Assembly: GCF_000423005.1 (NCBI RefSeq)
Contig: NZ_AUHD01000006.1
Coordinates: forward strand, 124,001-188,000
DNA from: Gelidibacter mesophilus DSM 14095
GTDB taxonomy: Bacteria > Bacteroidota > Bacteroidia > Flavobacteriales > Flavobacteriaceae
Length of the DNA: 64,000 nt
Reading direction: 5' to 3'
Shown: piece after piece, positions 13,909 through 23,110 of the stretch
Numbering within the stretch: position 1 is the first letter of the stretch
Layout: every line of letters begins with the position of its first letter
Position numbers and translations under genes: made by a program
The notes under the pieces: generated by a model
The model's database searches: none
What the model was told of the DNA's origin: nothing
Seen by the model: only the letters and a program-made list of their open reading frames with translations

Positions 13909-16860
13909 CTACTGCAAACTGTCTCCTATAGACTGCGACTGAATACTGATCTCATCCACAAATATCCAGCTTTTTCCTCTATCGGCATAGCCTGCATGCC
14001 ATTTAGGAAGTCTGCCCAGTTTTTTAGCCACAAGCTTTACGTACTTGGCATTTTTATCCTTTAAATCGAAAGTGATGGTCTTCACTTTGACTTCTTCCGA
14101 ACGATTTATCGCATTGATACTTTGTTTTCCAGCCAATTTAAAATTTTGATTATCGGTGGAAATATAACACAAGATTTCGGTGGGATAGAAAATAAATGAA
14201 CGTTGGTCCTGCAGGAAATTGACTGCAACCGATTGGGTGGCTTTTACTTCGCCTAAGTCAATTATGGCAACCACATCTTTATCTTCATAGCCTTGCCATG
14301 CGCCACCACGAAAGTCTTTGGAGCCTTTGAGACCATCAATCAAGGCATTGGGGCCTCCAGCGCTATATTGGTTCGCAAAATCTGTTTTGAGAGTGATGGT
14401 TCTAGTGGGATCAATTTTATGAAAATTAGTAGCCACAGTGGCGCTTCTTTCATCCTCTTTTTCAGAATATACTTTTAAGGTCGAGGATTCTGAAATAATA
14501 AAAGGCTGTTCATATTTGATATAAATGGAATCGTTTAGGGTGTAAAAAATGTCCGTTTCTTTTTGGGCATTTTCCAAGATCACTTCAGTTTCATCTTTGA
14601 AGGCAATATCACCTTTCGCAATAAAAGGCACTGGAACAATTTTAAAATAATCTATGGATGTGGATGGCACGTCATCGTCATCCGTTCCCCAATCAGAAGG
14701 CGTATCAGTCATATAAAACTCCAAAGTGCCACCGGACAGAATTTCTTTTGAAGAAATGAAACTTTGATGCAAACGTCGGCCGTTAAGTCTGGCGTGGTCA
14801 ATGTATTTGTTTTCGTCAGATAGATTAAAGGCATTGATGGTGAAGTTTTTCCCGTTTTCTAGGTTGATAGTGGCTTTATCAAATAACGGAGTGCCAATAA
14901 TGTACTGATTGGAACCTGGCGTTACCGGATAAAAACCCATAGAGGACAACACATACCACGCGCTCATTTGTCCGCAATCTTCATTGCCGGCAATACCATC
15001 AGGCTCATTTTTATAGAGCTCAGTCAAGATTTGATGGACTTTCTCTTGGGTTTTATAAGGTTTGTTGACGAAATTATAGAGATAGGCCATATGATGGCTG
15101 GGTTCATTGCCATGCGCATATTGACCGATAAGTCCTGTGATATCGACCATATCTCGGCCTGAAGTGGAAGATTCTGCACTAAACAAGCTGTCCAATTGAG
15201 ACTCTAAAACGTCTTTCCCGCCCAGTAATTCTATGTGACCAGAAATATCTTGCGGCACGTAAAAAGAGTATTGCCAGGCATTGGCTTCCGTATAGTTGAA
15301 ATTGACCTCATAAGGATCAAAAGGAGTAAACCACGTATTTTTGAAACGGCCTCTCATAAATTTAGTTTCCGGATCAAAAACGTTCTTATAGTTTTGTGCC
15401 CGTTTCATATAGATTTCGAAATCATCCGCTTTATCCAAGGCGTGTGCCATTTTAGCAATGGTCCAATCGTCATAAGCATATTCCAAGGTTTTTGAGACAG
15501 ACTCACTTTCTTCCTCCACAGGAATAAAACCTAATTCTTTATAAGATTTTAAGCCCCGATGATTTTGATTGGCCGAATGTTTCATCGCTTCAAAAGCTTT
15601 TTCGGCATCAAAACCTTTTATTCCTTTTAAATAAGCATCAGCAATGACGGGAACAGCATGGTAGCCAATCATGGTGCCCGTGTAATTGGCACTTAAATCC
15701 CACATGGGCAAGATGCCGCCTTCGTCGTATTTGGCAATAAGCGTATTGATGAAGTCGCTGCTGCGTTTGCGCTCAATAATGGAGTATAATGGATGTGTTG
15801 CACGATAGGTGTCCCATAGTGAAAATACGGTGTAGTACTTGAAATCTTTAGTAGAGTGGATTTTTAGGTCCATGCCTCTATAGCGTCCATCTACATCTTG
15901 ATACAGATTGGGTACAATCATGGTGTGGTACAAAGCGGTATAAAAGTTAATTTTATGATCCTGATTGCTGCTTTCAATGACAATTTTTTCCAGTTGCTGT
16001 TCCCAAATGGTTTGTGCTTTTTCTTTGACCTCGTCAAAAGTCTTGTTACCAATTTCAGCTTCCAGATTTTTCTTGGCCCCTTCTTCATCAACAGCGCTGA
16101 TGCCAATTTTCACGTATACAGGTTCGTTTTTAGGATTGTCAAATTGAAAAACTGCTTTTTTATGGGTCAAATTTTGCTTTCTCGCAATTAAATCGACGGA
16201 CATAGGGTGCGAGAATTTAATATAATAGAATAATTTCTGATTGGAAGCCCATGATTTGGAATGGCGAAATCCTGTAATTTCAGTTCTTGAAGTTTGTTTG
16301 ATTTTTGAAGCCAACAGCGCATCGCGATGTTCTAAATCTAAGACGATAATTTGATTCTTCGCTGTTGGAAATTGGTATTTATGAACGCCACTGCGCTCAG
16401 ATACGGTTAATTCGACATTGATATCAGTATCTTCCAAATGCACTTGGTAGTAGCCTGGCTCGGCTTTTTCCTTGTCATGGGAGAATTTTGAGCGATAGCC
16501 TTTTTTGCCATTGCTGCCGTTATTGAAGACCACTTCATTGGTGGGCATAAGTAAGATGTCACAATAATCACCAACGCCTGTCCCGCTGAGATGGGTATGA
16601 GAAAAACCATAGATATAGGCATCACTATAATGATAGCCAGAAGCACCGTCCCAACCTTCAAGACGCGTGTCAGGACTTAATTGCATCATCCCAAAAGGCA
16701 TAGTGGCACCCGGATAAGTATGTCCATGGCCGTCAGTGCCAATAAATGGATTGACCAAGGATACTAAAGATTTATCTTTTTTAGCAGGCGTTGTTTTGGG
16801 ATGATCAGAACAGCCTAAGAGTAGGAATAGAGCTGTAAAACCTAAAAAAAATGACTTCAT
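13909..16860 (-). CDS. GH92 exo-alpha-mannosidase lipoprotein with C-terminal binding domains
   Basis: The 983-residue protein starts with a lipoprotein signal, FLLLGC, with the lipidated Cys at 17. Acidic and polar residues follow (SDHPK), compatible with surface export in Bacteroidota. GH92 enzymes are calcium-dependent exo-mannosidases acting on alpha-1,2/1,3 and other linkages of N-glycans. Family landmarks: NPFIGTDGHGHTYPGATMPF (37-56), TEANAWQYSFYVPQD (524-538), HGNEPSHH (583-590) and GIAGNEDCGQMSAW (622-635), which contains the proposed acid glutamate. After the catalytic part, about 760-830 resembles a chitobiase C-terminal fold. Residues 830-975 resemble an F5/8C (CBM32-like) domain (LIDGLKGSKDFRGGAWQGYE). 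The length exceeds the usual roughly 750 residues because of these extra domains. It works with the downstream permease. Confidence 0.93.
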   Translation of the reverse strand: MKSFFLGFTALFLLLGCSDHPKTTPAKKDKSLVSLVNPFIGTDGHGHTYPGATMPFGMMQLSPDTRLEGWDGASGYHYSDAYIYGFSHTHLSGTGVGDYCDILLMPTNEVVFNNGSNGKKGYRSKFSHDKEKAEPGYYQVHLEDTDINVELTVSERSGVHKYQFPTAKNQIIVLDLEHRDALLASKIKQTSRTEITGFRHSKSWASNQKLFYYIKFSHPMSVDLIARKQNLTHKKAVFQFDNPKNEPVYVKIGISAVDEEGAKKNLEAEIGNKTFDEVKEKAQTIWEQQLEKIVIESSNQDHKINFYTALYHTMIVPNLYQDVDGRYRGMDLKIHSTKDFKYYTVFSLWDTYRATHPLYSIIERKRSSDFINTLIAKYDEGGILPMWDLSANYTGTMIGYHAVPVIADAYLKGIKGFDAEKAFEAMKHSANQNHRGLKSYKELGFIPVEEESESVSKTLEYAYDDWTIAKMAHALDKADDFEIYMKRAQNYKNVFDPETKFMRGRFKNTWFTPFDPYEVNFNYTEANAWQYSFYVPQDISGHIELLGGKDVLESQLDSLFSAESSTSGRDMVDITGLIGQYAHGNEPSHHMAYLYNFVNKPYKTQEKVHQILTELYKNEPDGIAGNEDCGQMSAWYVLSSMGFYPVTPGSNQYIIGTPLFDKATINLENGKNFTINAFNLSDENKYIDHARLNGRRLHQSFISSKEILSGGTLEFYMTDTPSDWGTDDDDVPSTSIDYFKIVPVPFIAKGDIAFKDETEVILENAQKETDIFYTLNDSIYIKYEQPFIISESSTLKVYSEKEDERSATVATNFHKIDPTRTITLKTDFANQYSAGGPNALIDGLKGSKDFRGGAWQGYEDKDVVAIIDLGEVKATQSVAVNFLQDQRSFIFYPTEILCYISTDNQNFKLAGKQSINAINRSEEVKVKTITFDLKDKNAKYVKLVAKKLGRLPKWHAGYADRGKSWIFVDEISIQSQSIGDSLQ

Positions 16861-16952
16861 CAGTTAAGCGATTGGTATTGAAGCGGAAATATACTAAATC
16901 TTAAGGGACGGTTAAATTTTATTGCAATATTTAAATACCGATTTAATTCATT

Positions 16953-16960
16953 TATCTTTG
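16953..16960 (+). promoter_or_regulatory. -7 box TATCTTTG before the metallophosphoesterase
   Basis: TATCTTTG matches TAnnTTTG exactly and ends 15 nt before the ATG at 16976. A TTG at 16922-16924 lies further upstream than the ideal -33 spacing. The box overlaps the in-frame region between a possible TTG start at 16922 and the ATG, which favours the ATG as the true start. Confidence 0.45.
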
Positions 16961-16975
16961 AAAAAAACTGCGCTT

Positions 16976-18211
16976 ATGTTGCGATGGATTCTATTTTCCA
17001 TATTTTATATTCTCATTACCCTATATGGATTTCAAGCCATTAGGACAATCACTAAAAACCTCTGGATCCACTATGTGTTTATTGCTATTGCAGTTATTGT
17101 TGCGGGTAATTTAATCATACAATTCGGTTTTGGATCTGCAGGCCGTGTGCTTTCGCCAATAAAAAGTTATGCGTTTGGATTTGTATTGTCTTTTATGTTA
17201 TTCAATTTGGTCATGATTGTTTTTCTTTTTGGAGAGGACGTGGTACGATTTTTTATGGGTCTACATTCTAAATTCTTCAGTACCAAAGAGACTTTTCACA
17301 TGCCTTCACGACGAAAATTTGTAAGTGGACTTGCTGTAGGTGTGGCTGCAATTCCATTTGCGTCAATGCTTTATGGGATGTATAAGGGAAAATATAATTA
17401 TAAGGTCATTAGACATACCTTATACTTTGATGATTTACCAGAGGCTTTTGATGGGTACAAGATGACTCATATTAGTGATATCCATACGGGGAGTTTTGAT
17501 AATCGACAGGAAGTTGAGCATGCGGTTAATATGGTCAAAGAACAAAAATCGGATATCATATTATTTACTGGAGATTTGGTCAATAACAGAAGTCTTGAGT
17601 TGCTGCCTTGGAAAGATTTATTTTCAGAATTAAAAGCGAGGGATGGCGTTTTTTCCGTTTTGGGAAACCATGATTATGGCGATTATATTGACTGGAACTC
17701 TGCAGCTGAAAAAGAACAGAATTTAGAAGAATTGAAAACCCTCCAAAAAGATATGGGTTATGATCTGTTGCTGAATGAAAATCGGTTTATTGAAAGAAAT
17801 GGGCAGCGTATAGCACTTTTAGGTGTCGAAAACTGGGGGATAGGCGGTTTTAAAAAAGCGGGTGATTTAAAGAAAGCTGCCGAAGACGTTCAACCAAACG
17901 ATTTTAAAATATTGATGACCCACGACCCAAGCCATTGGGATGAGGTGGTAATTAATGATGATTACCATTACCATTTGACTTTAAGTGGCCATACCCATGG
18001 GATGCAGTTTGGCATTGAAATTCCTGGATGGGTTAAATGGAGCCCAATCAAATACAAATACAAACATTGGGCTGGTATTTATAAGGAAATGGGGCAATAC
18101 ATTAACGTCAATAGAGGTTTTGGCTATTTGGGCTTTCCTGGTCGCGTTGGTATTTGGCCTGAAATCACGGTAATTGAACTAAAAAAAAGGTCAGAAAAAG
18201 AGATGGCATAA
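16976..18211 (+). CDS. Membrane-anchored metallophosphoesterase (YkuE-like)
   Basis: The 411-residue protein has about four N-terminal transmembrane helices (to about residue 120, including SGLAVGVAAIPFASMLYGMY). A calcineurin-like phosphoesterase domain follows. Metal-binding blocks appear in order: DIHTG, GDLVNNR, GNHDYGD, THDPSHW and SGHTHG, so the dinuclear site is complete. Enzymes of this architecture hydrolyse phosphodiester or pyrophosphate bonds at the membrane; proposed substrates include UDP-diacylglucosamine and other lipid-linked phosphates, none of which is proven here. The ATG at 16976 is preferred to the in-frame TTG at 16922. The gene is divergent from the GH92 gene and stands alone. 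Confidence 0.88.
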   Translation: MLRWILFSIFYILITLYGFQAIRTITKNLWIHYVFIAIAVIVAGNLIIQFGFGSAGRVLSPIKSYAFGFVLSFMLFNLVMIVFLFGEDVVRFFMGLHSKFFSTKETFHMPSRRKFVSGLAVGVAAIPFASMLYGMYKGKYNYKVIRHTLYFDDLPEAFDGYKMTHISDIHTGSFDNRQEVEHAVNMVKEQKSDIILFTGDLVNNRSLELLPWKDLFSELKARDGVFSVLGNHDYGDYIDWNSAAEKEQNLEELKTLQKDMGYDLLLNENRFIERNGQRIALLGVENWGIGGFKKAGDLKKAAEDVQPNDFKILMTHDPSHWDEVVINDDYHYHLTLSGHTHGMQFGIEIPGWVKWSPIKYKYKHWAGIYKEMGQYINVNRGFGYLGFPGRVGIWPEITVIELKKRSEKEMA

Positions 18212-18346
18212 CGTGTTATGACCTGTGAATTCTTTAACACAAATGTAACTTTACATAGGCAAACAAGCTATTTACGTATGTTTTAGGTTAATAAATAAAA
18301 AATAAGTAGGTTTGTAATAACACATTTGATCTAAACATTAAAATGT

Positions 18347-18643
18347 ATGTCAAAATTCGGAGAAATCATAGATGTCGATATTCCTGTTTTGTTGGATTTT
18401 TTTACAGAATGGAATGAACAATCTATTGCAATGCATCCAGTGTTAAGGGATGTAGCTGCTGCGCTTGGCGACAAGGCAAAAGTGATCAAAATAGATGTGG
18501 ATAAAAATAAGGACCTTGCTGAGGCACTTCGTGTTAAAGGCTTGCCTACCCTTATTATTTATAAAAGAGGCGAGATGAAATGGCGCCATAGCGGAGAGCA
18601 GGATGCAGATACGCTTATAGGCATCCTTCAGGAATATATCTGA
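18347..18643 (+). CDS. Thioredoxin-fold protein lacking the CxxC motif
   Basis: The 98-residue protein follows the thioredoxin fold from start to end. The first strand is VLLDFFTEW, where thioredoxins then have CGPC; here the sequence continues NEQSIAMHP, so both active-site cysteines are absent. The second strand KVIKIDVDKNKDLAEALRV, the cis-proline loop GLPTLIIYKRGE and the C-terminal helix are intact. It therefore cannot act as a dithiol reductase and is more likely a binding or chaperone-like adaptor in the cytoplasm. From memory, close relatives with the same cysteine loss are common in Flavobacteriaceae. ATG at 18347. The gene stands alone, followed by a hairpin repeat. Confidence 0.85.
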   Translation: MSKFGEIIDVDIPVLLDFFTEWNEQSIAMHPVLRDVAAALGDKAKVIKIDVDKNKDLAEALRVKGLPTLIIYKRGEMKWRHSGEQDADTLIGILQEYI

Positions 18644-18647
18644 AAAA

Positions 18648-18687
18648 ATTCCTGCGCCTGCCTGTTGGCAGATAGGAAGGCAGGAAT
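18648..18687. repeat. Palindromic repeat, ATTCCTGC...GCAGGAAT
   Basis: Outer arms ATTCCTGC (18648-18655) and GCAGGAAT (18680-18687) pair perfectly. Inside, CCTGCC and GGCAG form a second stem. It begins 5 nt after the thioredoxin-like stop, between convergent genes, so it could act as a terminator or mRNA end-protector. Fragments of the same element occur at 43213-43230 and 43536-43554. Confidence 0.6.
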
Positions 18688-18726
18688 CCCTGGTTATTCG
18701 CATACATCTTTTTTGAATTAAAAATA

Positions 18727-19398
18727 CTACTCAATACACTTAAATTGATAGCCTTTTCGACTAAAATGTTCTAATGTTTTAGTCAGGGCAAACTTCATCC
18801 GCGGCGCGGCTTTGACACTATCATGAAAGACAATGATGCTTCCATTTCCTGCTTTTAAAATCACGTTTTTTTCGCATTCCTCAGGCGATATGGAGTTTTT
18901 CCAATCAAATGCTAGTATATCCCACATAATAATTTTATAACCCAATGCTAATAGGCGCTTACCTTGTTTAGGAGTGATTTGACCATAAGGCGGTCGGAAA
19001 AGATTTGCGATTGTTGATTTGTGATTTGTGATTTGTAATTTGGTATTTTGAATTCCCAAAGCGATGAGATCTTGTGTTTTTATGACTTGATTGACATAAA
19101 CATCACTATTGGTGGTCCAACCTTTAGGGTGATGATAAGTGTGGTTGCCAATGGCATGGCCATCTTTTATAAGGTCATTGAATATATCTGGGTATTTTTC
19201 AATATTGTTGCCAATACAAAAGAAGGTTGCCTTGGCGTTGTAGGATCTTAAAAGATCAAGCGTCCAATTGGTTATTTCTGGCGTGGGACCATCATCAAAT
19301 GTCAAGTAGATCACTTTTTGATCTTGAGGCATATCCCAAGTATAACTTGGAAATATGCCTTTGATCAATTTTGGGGTTTTTACGGGAATAAGGTTCAC
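18727..19398 (-). CDS. Polysaccharide deacetylase (NodB-homology, CE4)
   Basis: The 223-residue protein carries the five CE4 motifs: TFDDGP (metal and catalytic base), HTYHHP (metal), RPPYG, a WD-containing motif 4 (MWDILAFDW) and FHDS. CE4 enzymes remove N- or O-acetyl groups from peptidoglycan, chitin-like or other polysaccharides using a divalent metal. There is no cleavable signal peptide, only a short N-terminus, so it may act at the membrane or on cytoplasmic or lipid-linked sugars. The 14 residues just before RPPYG (KLQITNHKSTIANL) are encoded by an AT-rich tandem repeat and look like an insertion. It starts 6 nt after the DUF2723 gene, so the two form an operon. Confidence 0.92.
   Translation of the reverse strand: MNLIPVKTPKLIKGIFPSYTWDMPQDQKVIYLTFDDGPTPEITNWTLDLLRSYNAKATFFCIGNNIEKYPDIFNDLIKDGHAIGNHTYHHPKGWTTNSDVYVNQVIKTQDLIALGIQNTKLQITNHKSTIANLFRPPYGQITPKQGKRLLALGYKIIMWDILAFDWKNSISPEECEKNVILKAGNGSIIVFHDSVKAAPRMKFALTKTLEHFSRKGYQFKCIE
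19002..19050. repeat. Short-word repeat inside the NodB coding sequence
   Basis: On the plus strand the words GATTTGTG, GATTTGTG and GATTTGTAATTTGG follow one another. On the coding (minus) strand this reads ACAAATC several times. The frame stays open, giving the residues just before the RPPYG motif of the deacetylase. Arrays of this kind normally sit between genes. Confidence 0.7.
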
Positions 19399-19404
19399 GA
19401 GAAA

Positions 19405-22400
19405 CTATTCAAATTGTAATAAACTATCAACGGTATCTGTAACCATATCACGTTCTTCTCTTGGTGCATTTTCTCGCGGTTCGTCGCCCATAAAATGTTT
19501 AAACAATTGCAAATAGTTGTTGAACTTCTCAGTTTCTTCCATGGCAAAGTCCTTATCATTATAAACGACCACAATATCCACTAAACTTCTATAACGCTCA
19601 ATATCTGTCACGATTTCATCTAAATAACGGGTTTGATTTTCAATGCTCAGGCCGCTATAATACGTTAGACTTTCTTGATATTTCTTGGTCACATCTTTAT
19701 AAAGTTTCCGCGCTTTTTCTATTTTGCCAACTTCATAATAGCCGCTGATATACGGTTCTAACAACGTGTAGAAACCAAAATAATCGACTGGCATATTTTC
19801 CATGGCCATATCGGCAACCTTTTCAGCTTTCTCTGGTTGGTCTTCGTTGATCAACTGCTCCATTAAACGTGCTAAGTTACCTCTGTAGGTGATTGAATTT
19901 TTACGAGTCTCCACATCATGGTAAATATCAGGACTGCCACTATTGCCCCAATCCCAGGCCATCACTTGGTCATACATAGCATCCGTATCCACACGGCCCA
20001 TATCAAACGGATTGGCTTTGTCCACCGGAGTTTTGATAGGTACCAATTTGTAACACAACCCATCCAATTGCAGATAGTCTTTCATCCAAATATAATCATC
20101 ATCTCCAAAACTGCCTCCTGTAAAATAAATAGGACGTTCCCAATTATTATTGGCAATAATGTCCAACATCAATAATCGGTTTTTGTAAAGGGCACCGCCT
20201 TTAATTTGAATAACGATATCGTCTACAATTTTACCGGCGTCTTTTTCCTTCACAATGCCATGCTCCAAAACGGAAGCTTTGTCCACGGGAATTCTAACCG
20301 ATTTGGTAGGATAATAATTTGAGTTTAACATATTTGGCGGATAGCTACTTGTGTCTCTGCCTTCCTGTTCCAAAGCATATTTAAGTTTTGTACGCGGGTT
20401 GTCACTACTCACAAAATCCATAAAATCCTTGATGCCTAAAGTGTCTTTTGTAATTTCTTTTTCAACAATATAGTCACGCGTCCCATATCTGTACTGCTCA
20501 TGTGTCAATTGCGATGGAATAGGATCACTCGTGTAAGCTTTACGCTTCATTTGATCAATATACCAATCTGTTTGAAAAAGACTCGTATTAATAACCCTTA
20601 CATCCCGACGGATGCCTTCAATCTCTTGGGCATACCACAATGGGAAGGTGTCATTATCACCAATGGTGAATAAAATAGCATTAGGGGCACAAGATTCTAG
20701 GTATTTCACCGCCATGGCATGCGCAGTTCTTTTACCTGATCGGTCATGATCGTCCCAATTGTTGGCAGCCAATATGCCAGGCACTAATACTAAACACGCC
20801 AAAGTAATGGCATGTGGAAGAAATTTTGTGGTGGTATATTTTCTGAGGGCGTCAAAGATGGCATACACACCAAAACCTATCCAAATGGCAAATACGTAAA
20901 AGGATCCCACAACAGAATAATCTCGTTCTCGCGGTTCAAATGGCCGGACGTTGGTATAAAATTGAATAGCGAGCCCCGTCATCAGGAAAAACACCAGTAA
21001 GGTCCAAAATAGTTTTTTATCTCTTCCAATCAGGAATAAGAACCCAATCAGGCCTAAAATTAGTGGGAGAAAATAATAGGTGTTTCGTGCCTTATTATTT
21101 TCAACATCACTCGGTAAATTATCTTGAGACATATTTAAATGCCACGCGTCAATAGGTTTGATGCCACTGATCCAATTCCCGTTTAGATCGTCATATTTTC
21201 CTTGAATATCATTTTGACGGCCCACAAAATTCCACATGAAATAACGCCAGTACATATACCCAAATTGGTATTCCACCATATAGCCGATGTTTTGGGCTAA
21301 AGATGGTTTTGCAATATTTAAATACTGACCAAACTGTTTTAGGAATTTATTGTAATCGCTATAATCAACTTTTCCTTCCCTCACATTTTGCTTAAATCCG
21401 GATACAATATCCCTAATTTGATTTTCAGACATATACTCTGATTTAATGGTGAAATCCAACAGGCCTGTAAACATCATGTAGTTTTCCGCATTTTCGGGGC
21501 TCCACATCCGGGGTAAAATAGCGGCCTGCTCAGAGTTAAAATTTTGTTTGGAATTTTTATAATCGTTGACAATCACATATTTTCCCGCAGCTTTATCCTT
21601 TTCATAGTTAGGTTTGTCATCAACATAAGGGTCGTTAGCATCAAGCCCAGTATATTGCTCGGTAAATAAAGGTCCATAAAACAAATGGGTTTCTGGATAC
21701 TGTTCTAGATTATAATAAGCCAATAATTCACGTGCATTGGAAGGGTCATTTTCGTTAATAACAACTTTGGCATTTGCTCTGATTGGGAGCATCAGCCAGC
21801 ATGAAAATCCGATAAAAATGAACAATAGACATAATACCAAGGTGTTGGCAATATATTTTTGATGGTCGCGGGTATATTTCAATCCGAAATAAAAACCAGC
21901 AACAACAATTATAAAAGCGATTATGGTACCAGAATTGAAAGGCATTCCAAGACTGTTCACAAAAAAGATTTCTGAGGCACTAAATATTTTTAGCGCATTA
22001 GGAAGCAATAATTTAAAAATGAACAATAAGATGGCAGCAGAAACCAAGTTGGCCACTATGAAATTTGTGACGGTAATCGTTTTATAATTCTTAAAGTAAT
22101 AGATCAATCCAATGGCAGGAATGGTTAAAAGACCCATAAAATGCACACCAAAAGACAGACCGATGACAAAGGCAATCAAAATTAACCAACGATTGCCTCT
22201 AGGTTTGTCCATATCCTGTTCCCAACGCAAGGCCAACCAAAACATGACCGCCATGATTAGGGTCGCCATGGCGTACACCTCGGTTTCAACGGCATTGAAC
22301 CAAAATGAATCTGTAAAGGTAAATGCTAAACTTCCAACAAGTCCACTACCAAGAATGGCTATTTTTTTTGAATCCGTAAATTCTTCATCCGTTTTAACCA

Positions 22401-22716
22401 ATTTTTTAAGGAGCAAAGTGATGGTCCAAAACATAAATAAAATGGTGAAAGCACTTGCCGCACCGCTCATCATATTCAACATGGCACCAATTTGTGAAGG
22501 TTCTAAGGCGAACATTGAGAAGAAAGCACCAAGCATTTGAAATAACGGTGCTCCAGGAGGGTGACCCACTTGAAGCTTTGCGGAAGTCAATATATATTCT
22601 CCAGCATCCCAAAAACTAACGGTAGGCTCAATGGTAAGTGCATAAACGGTAAATGCAATGGCAAAGGCGAACCAACCTAAAATGGTATTCCATTTTTTAA
22701 AGTTGAAATGATTCAT
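19405..22716 (-). CDS. DUF2723 (GT117-type) polytopic membrane protein
   Basis: The 1103-residue protein opens with the DUF2723 hallmark: LTIEPTVSFWDAGEYILTSA, then KLQVGHPPGAPLFQMLGAFF. The acidic WDAGEY plus the GHPPGAP loop resemble the GT-C fold of protein O-mannosyltransferases. About a dozen helices occupy the first two thirds. A soluble C-terminal part (about 650-1103) contains TIGDNDTFPLWYAQEIEGIR and a TPR-like helical end. The family is named glycosyltransferase family 117 in current annotation; it is probably a lipid-linked-sugar-dependent transferase at the inner membrane, but the acceptor is unknown. The next gene is a NodB deacetylase 6 nt away, consistent with envelope glycan modification. 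Confidence 0.88.
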   Translation of the reverse strand: MNHFNFKKWNTILGWFAFAIAFTVYALTIEPTVSFWDAGEYILTSAKLQVGHPPGAPLFQMLGAFFSMFALEPSQIGAMLNMMSGAASAFTILFMFWTITLLLKKLVKTDEEFTDSKKIAILGSGLVGSLAFTFTDSFWFNAVETEVYAMATLIMAVMFWLALRWEQDMDKPRGNRWLILIAFVIGLSFGVHFMGLLTIPAIGLIYYFKNYKTITVTNFIVANLVSAAILLFIFKLLLPNALKIFSASEIFFVNSLGMPFNSGTIIAFIIVVAGFYFGLKYTRDHQKYIANTLVLCLLFIFIGFSCWLMLPIRANAKVVINENDPSNARELLAYYNLEQYPETHLFYGPLFTEQYTGLDANDPYVDDKPNYEKDKAAGKYVIVNDYKNSKQNFNSEQAAILPRMWSPENAENYMMFTGLLDFTIKSEYMSENQIRDIVSGFKQNVREGKVDYSDYNKFLKQFGQYLNIAKPSLAQNIGYMVEYQFGYMYWRYFMWNFVGRQNDIQGKYDDLNGNWISGIKPIDAWHLNMSQDNLPSDVENNKARNTYYFLPLILGLIGFLFLIGRDKKLFWTLLVFFLMTGLAIQFYTNVRPFEPRERDYSVVGSFYVFAIWIGFGVYAIFDALRKYTTTKFLPHAITLACLVLVPGILAANNWDDHDRSGKRTAHAMAVKYLESCAPNAILFTIGDNDTFPLWYAQEIEGIRRDVRVINTSLFQTDWYIDQMKRKAYTSDPIPSQLTHEQYRYGTRDYIVEKEITKDTLGIKDFMDFVSSDNPRTKLKYALEQEGRDTSSYPPNMLNSNYYPTKSVRIPVDKASVLEHGIVKEKDAGKIVDDIVIQIKGGALYKNRLLMLDIIANNNWERPIYFTGGSFGDDDYIWMKDYLQLDGLCYKLVPIKTPVDKANPFDMGRVDTDAMYDQVMAWDWGNSGSPDIYHDVETRKNSITYRGNLARLMEQLINEDQPEKAEKVADMAMENMPVDYFGFYTLLEPYISGYYEVGKIEKARKLYKDVTKKYQESLTYYSGLSIENQTRYLDEIVTDIERYRSLVDIVVVYNDKDFAMEETEKFNNYLQLFKHFMGDEPRENAPREERDMVTDTVDSLLQFE

Positions 22717-22893
22717 AGATTTTTTGTTGAAAATTGAGTGGCGAATTTAAGAATAAATATAGAAGAGGGGAAAGTTTTTAAGTAAACGTTAAGGATTAGC
22801 AATTTATTTGTCGTCGTGGAAGGTTTCATTATCAAGCAAAAAGAGGCTTTTGAAAAAAGGGATGCTTTATTTTTTGTTTTTCTTCATGAAATA

Positions 22894-22924
22894 TTTGCGA
22901 AAATGAAACTTTGTAGTAAATTTG
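22894..22924 (+). promoter_or_regulatory. Promoter of tRNA-Gln
   Basis: TTTG (22894-22897), a 19-nt spacer and TAAATTTG (22917-22924) match the Bacteroidota sigma-ABfr consensus in every specified base. The tRNA begins 18 nt after the -7 box. Confidence 0.85.
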
Positions 22925-22941
22925 CATCCTCAATTAGAGAT

Positions 22942-23014
22942 TGGCCTATGGTGTAACTGGCAACACGTCTGGTTTTGGTCCAGAAGAGTCTAGGTTCGAG
23001 CCCTAGTAGGCCAA
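22942..23014 (+). tRNA. tRNA-Gln (anticodon TTG)
   Basis: The 73-nt sequence folds into a full cloverleaf. The acceptor arms are TGGCCTA and TAGGCCA with discriminator A, and the D-stem is GTG/CAC. The anticodon stem TCTGG/CCAGA has loop TTTTGGT, giving anticodon TTG at 22975-22977. The T-stem CTAGG/CCTAG has loop TTCGAGC. The 3' CCA is not encoded. This tRNA reads CAA and, by wobble, CAG. It is a single-gene unit with its own promoter and terminator. Confidence 0.96.
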
Positions 23015-23023
23015 CAAGAATTG

Positions 23024-23056
23024 AAATCCCGATTTAGAAATAAGTTGGGATTTTTT
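23024..23056 (+). terminator. Terminator after tRNA-Gln
   Basis: AAATCCC (23024-23030) pairs with GGGATTT (23047-23053), leading into a six-T run. It lies 10 nt after the tRNA. Confidence 0.7.
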
Positions 23057-23110
23057 GTGTTTCATCCTCAGGTCAACCGTGTCAAAGCGATGACAGGGGT
23101 TCCATTTAGC

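Noticed and set aside
22112-22540. 142-residue plus-strand frame opposite the DUF2723 gene
   Set aside because: It is a shadow of a membrane-helix-rich minus-strand gene, with no promoter and no conserved motif.
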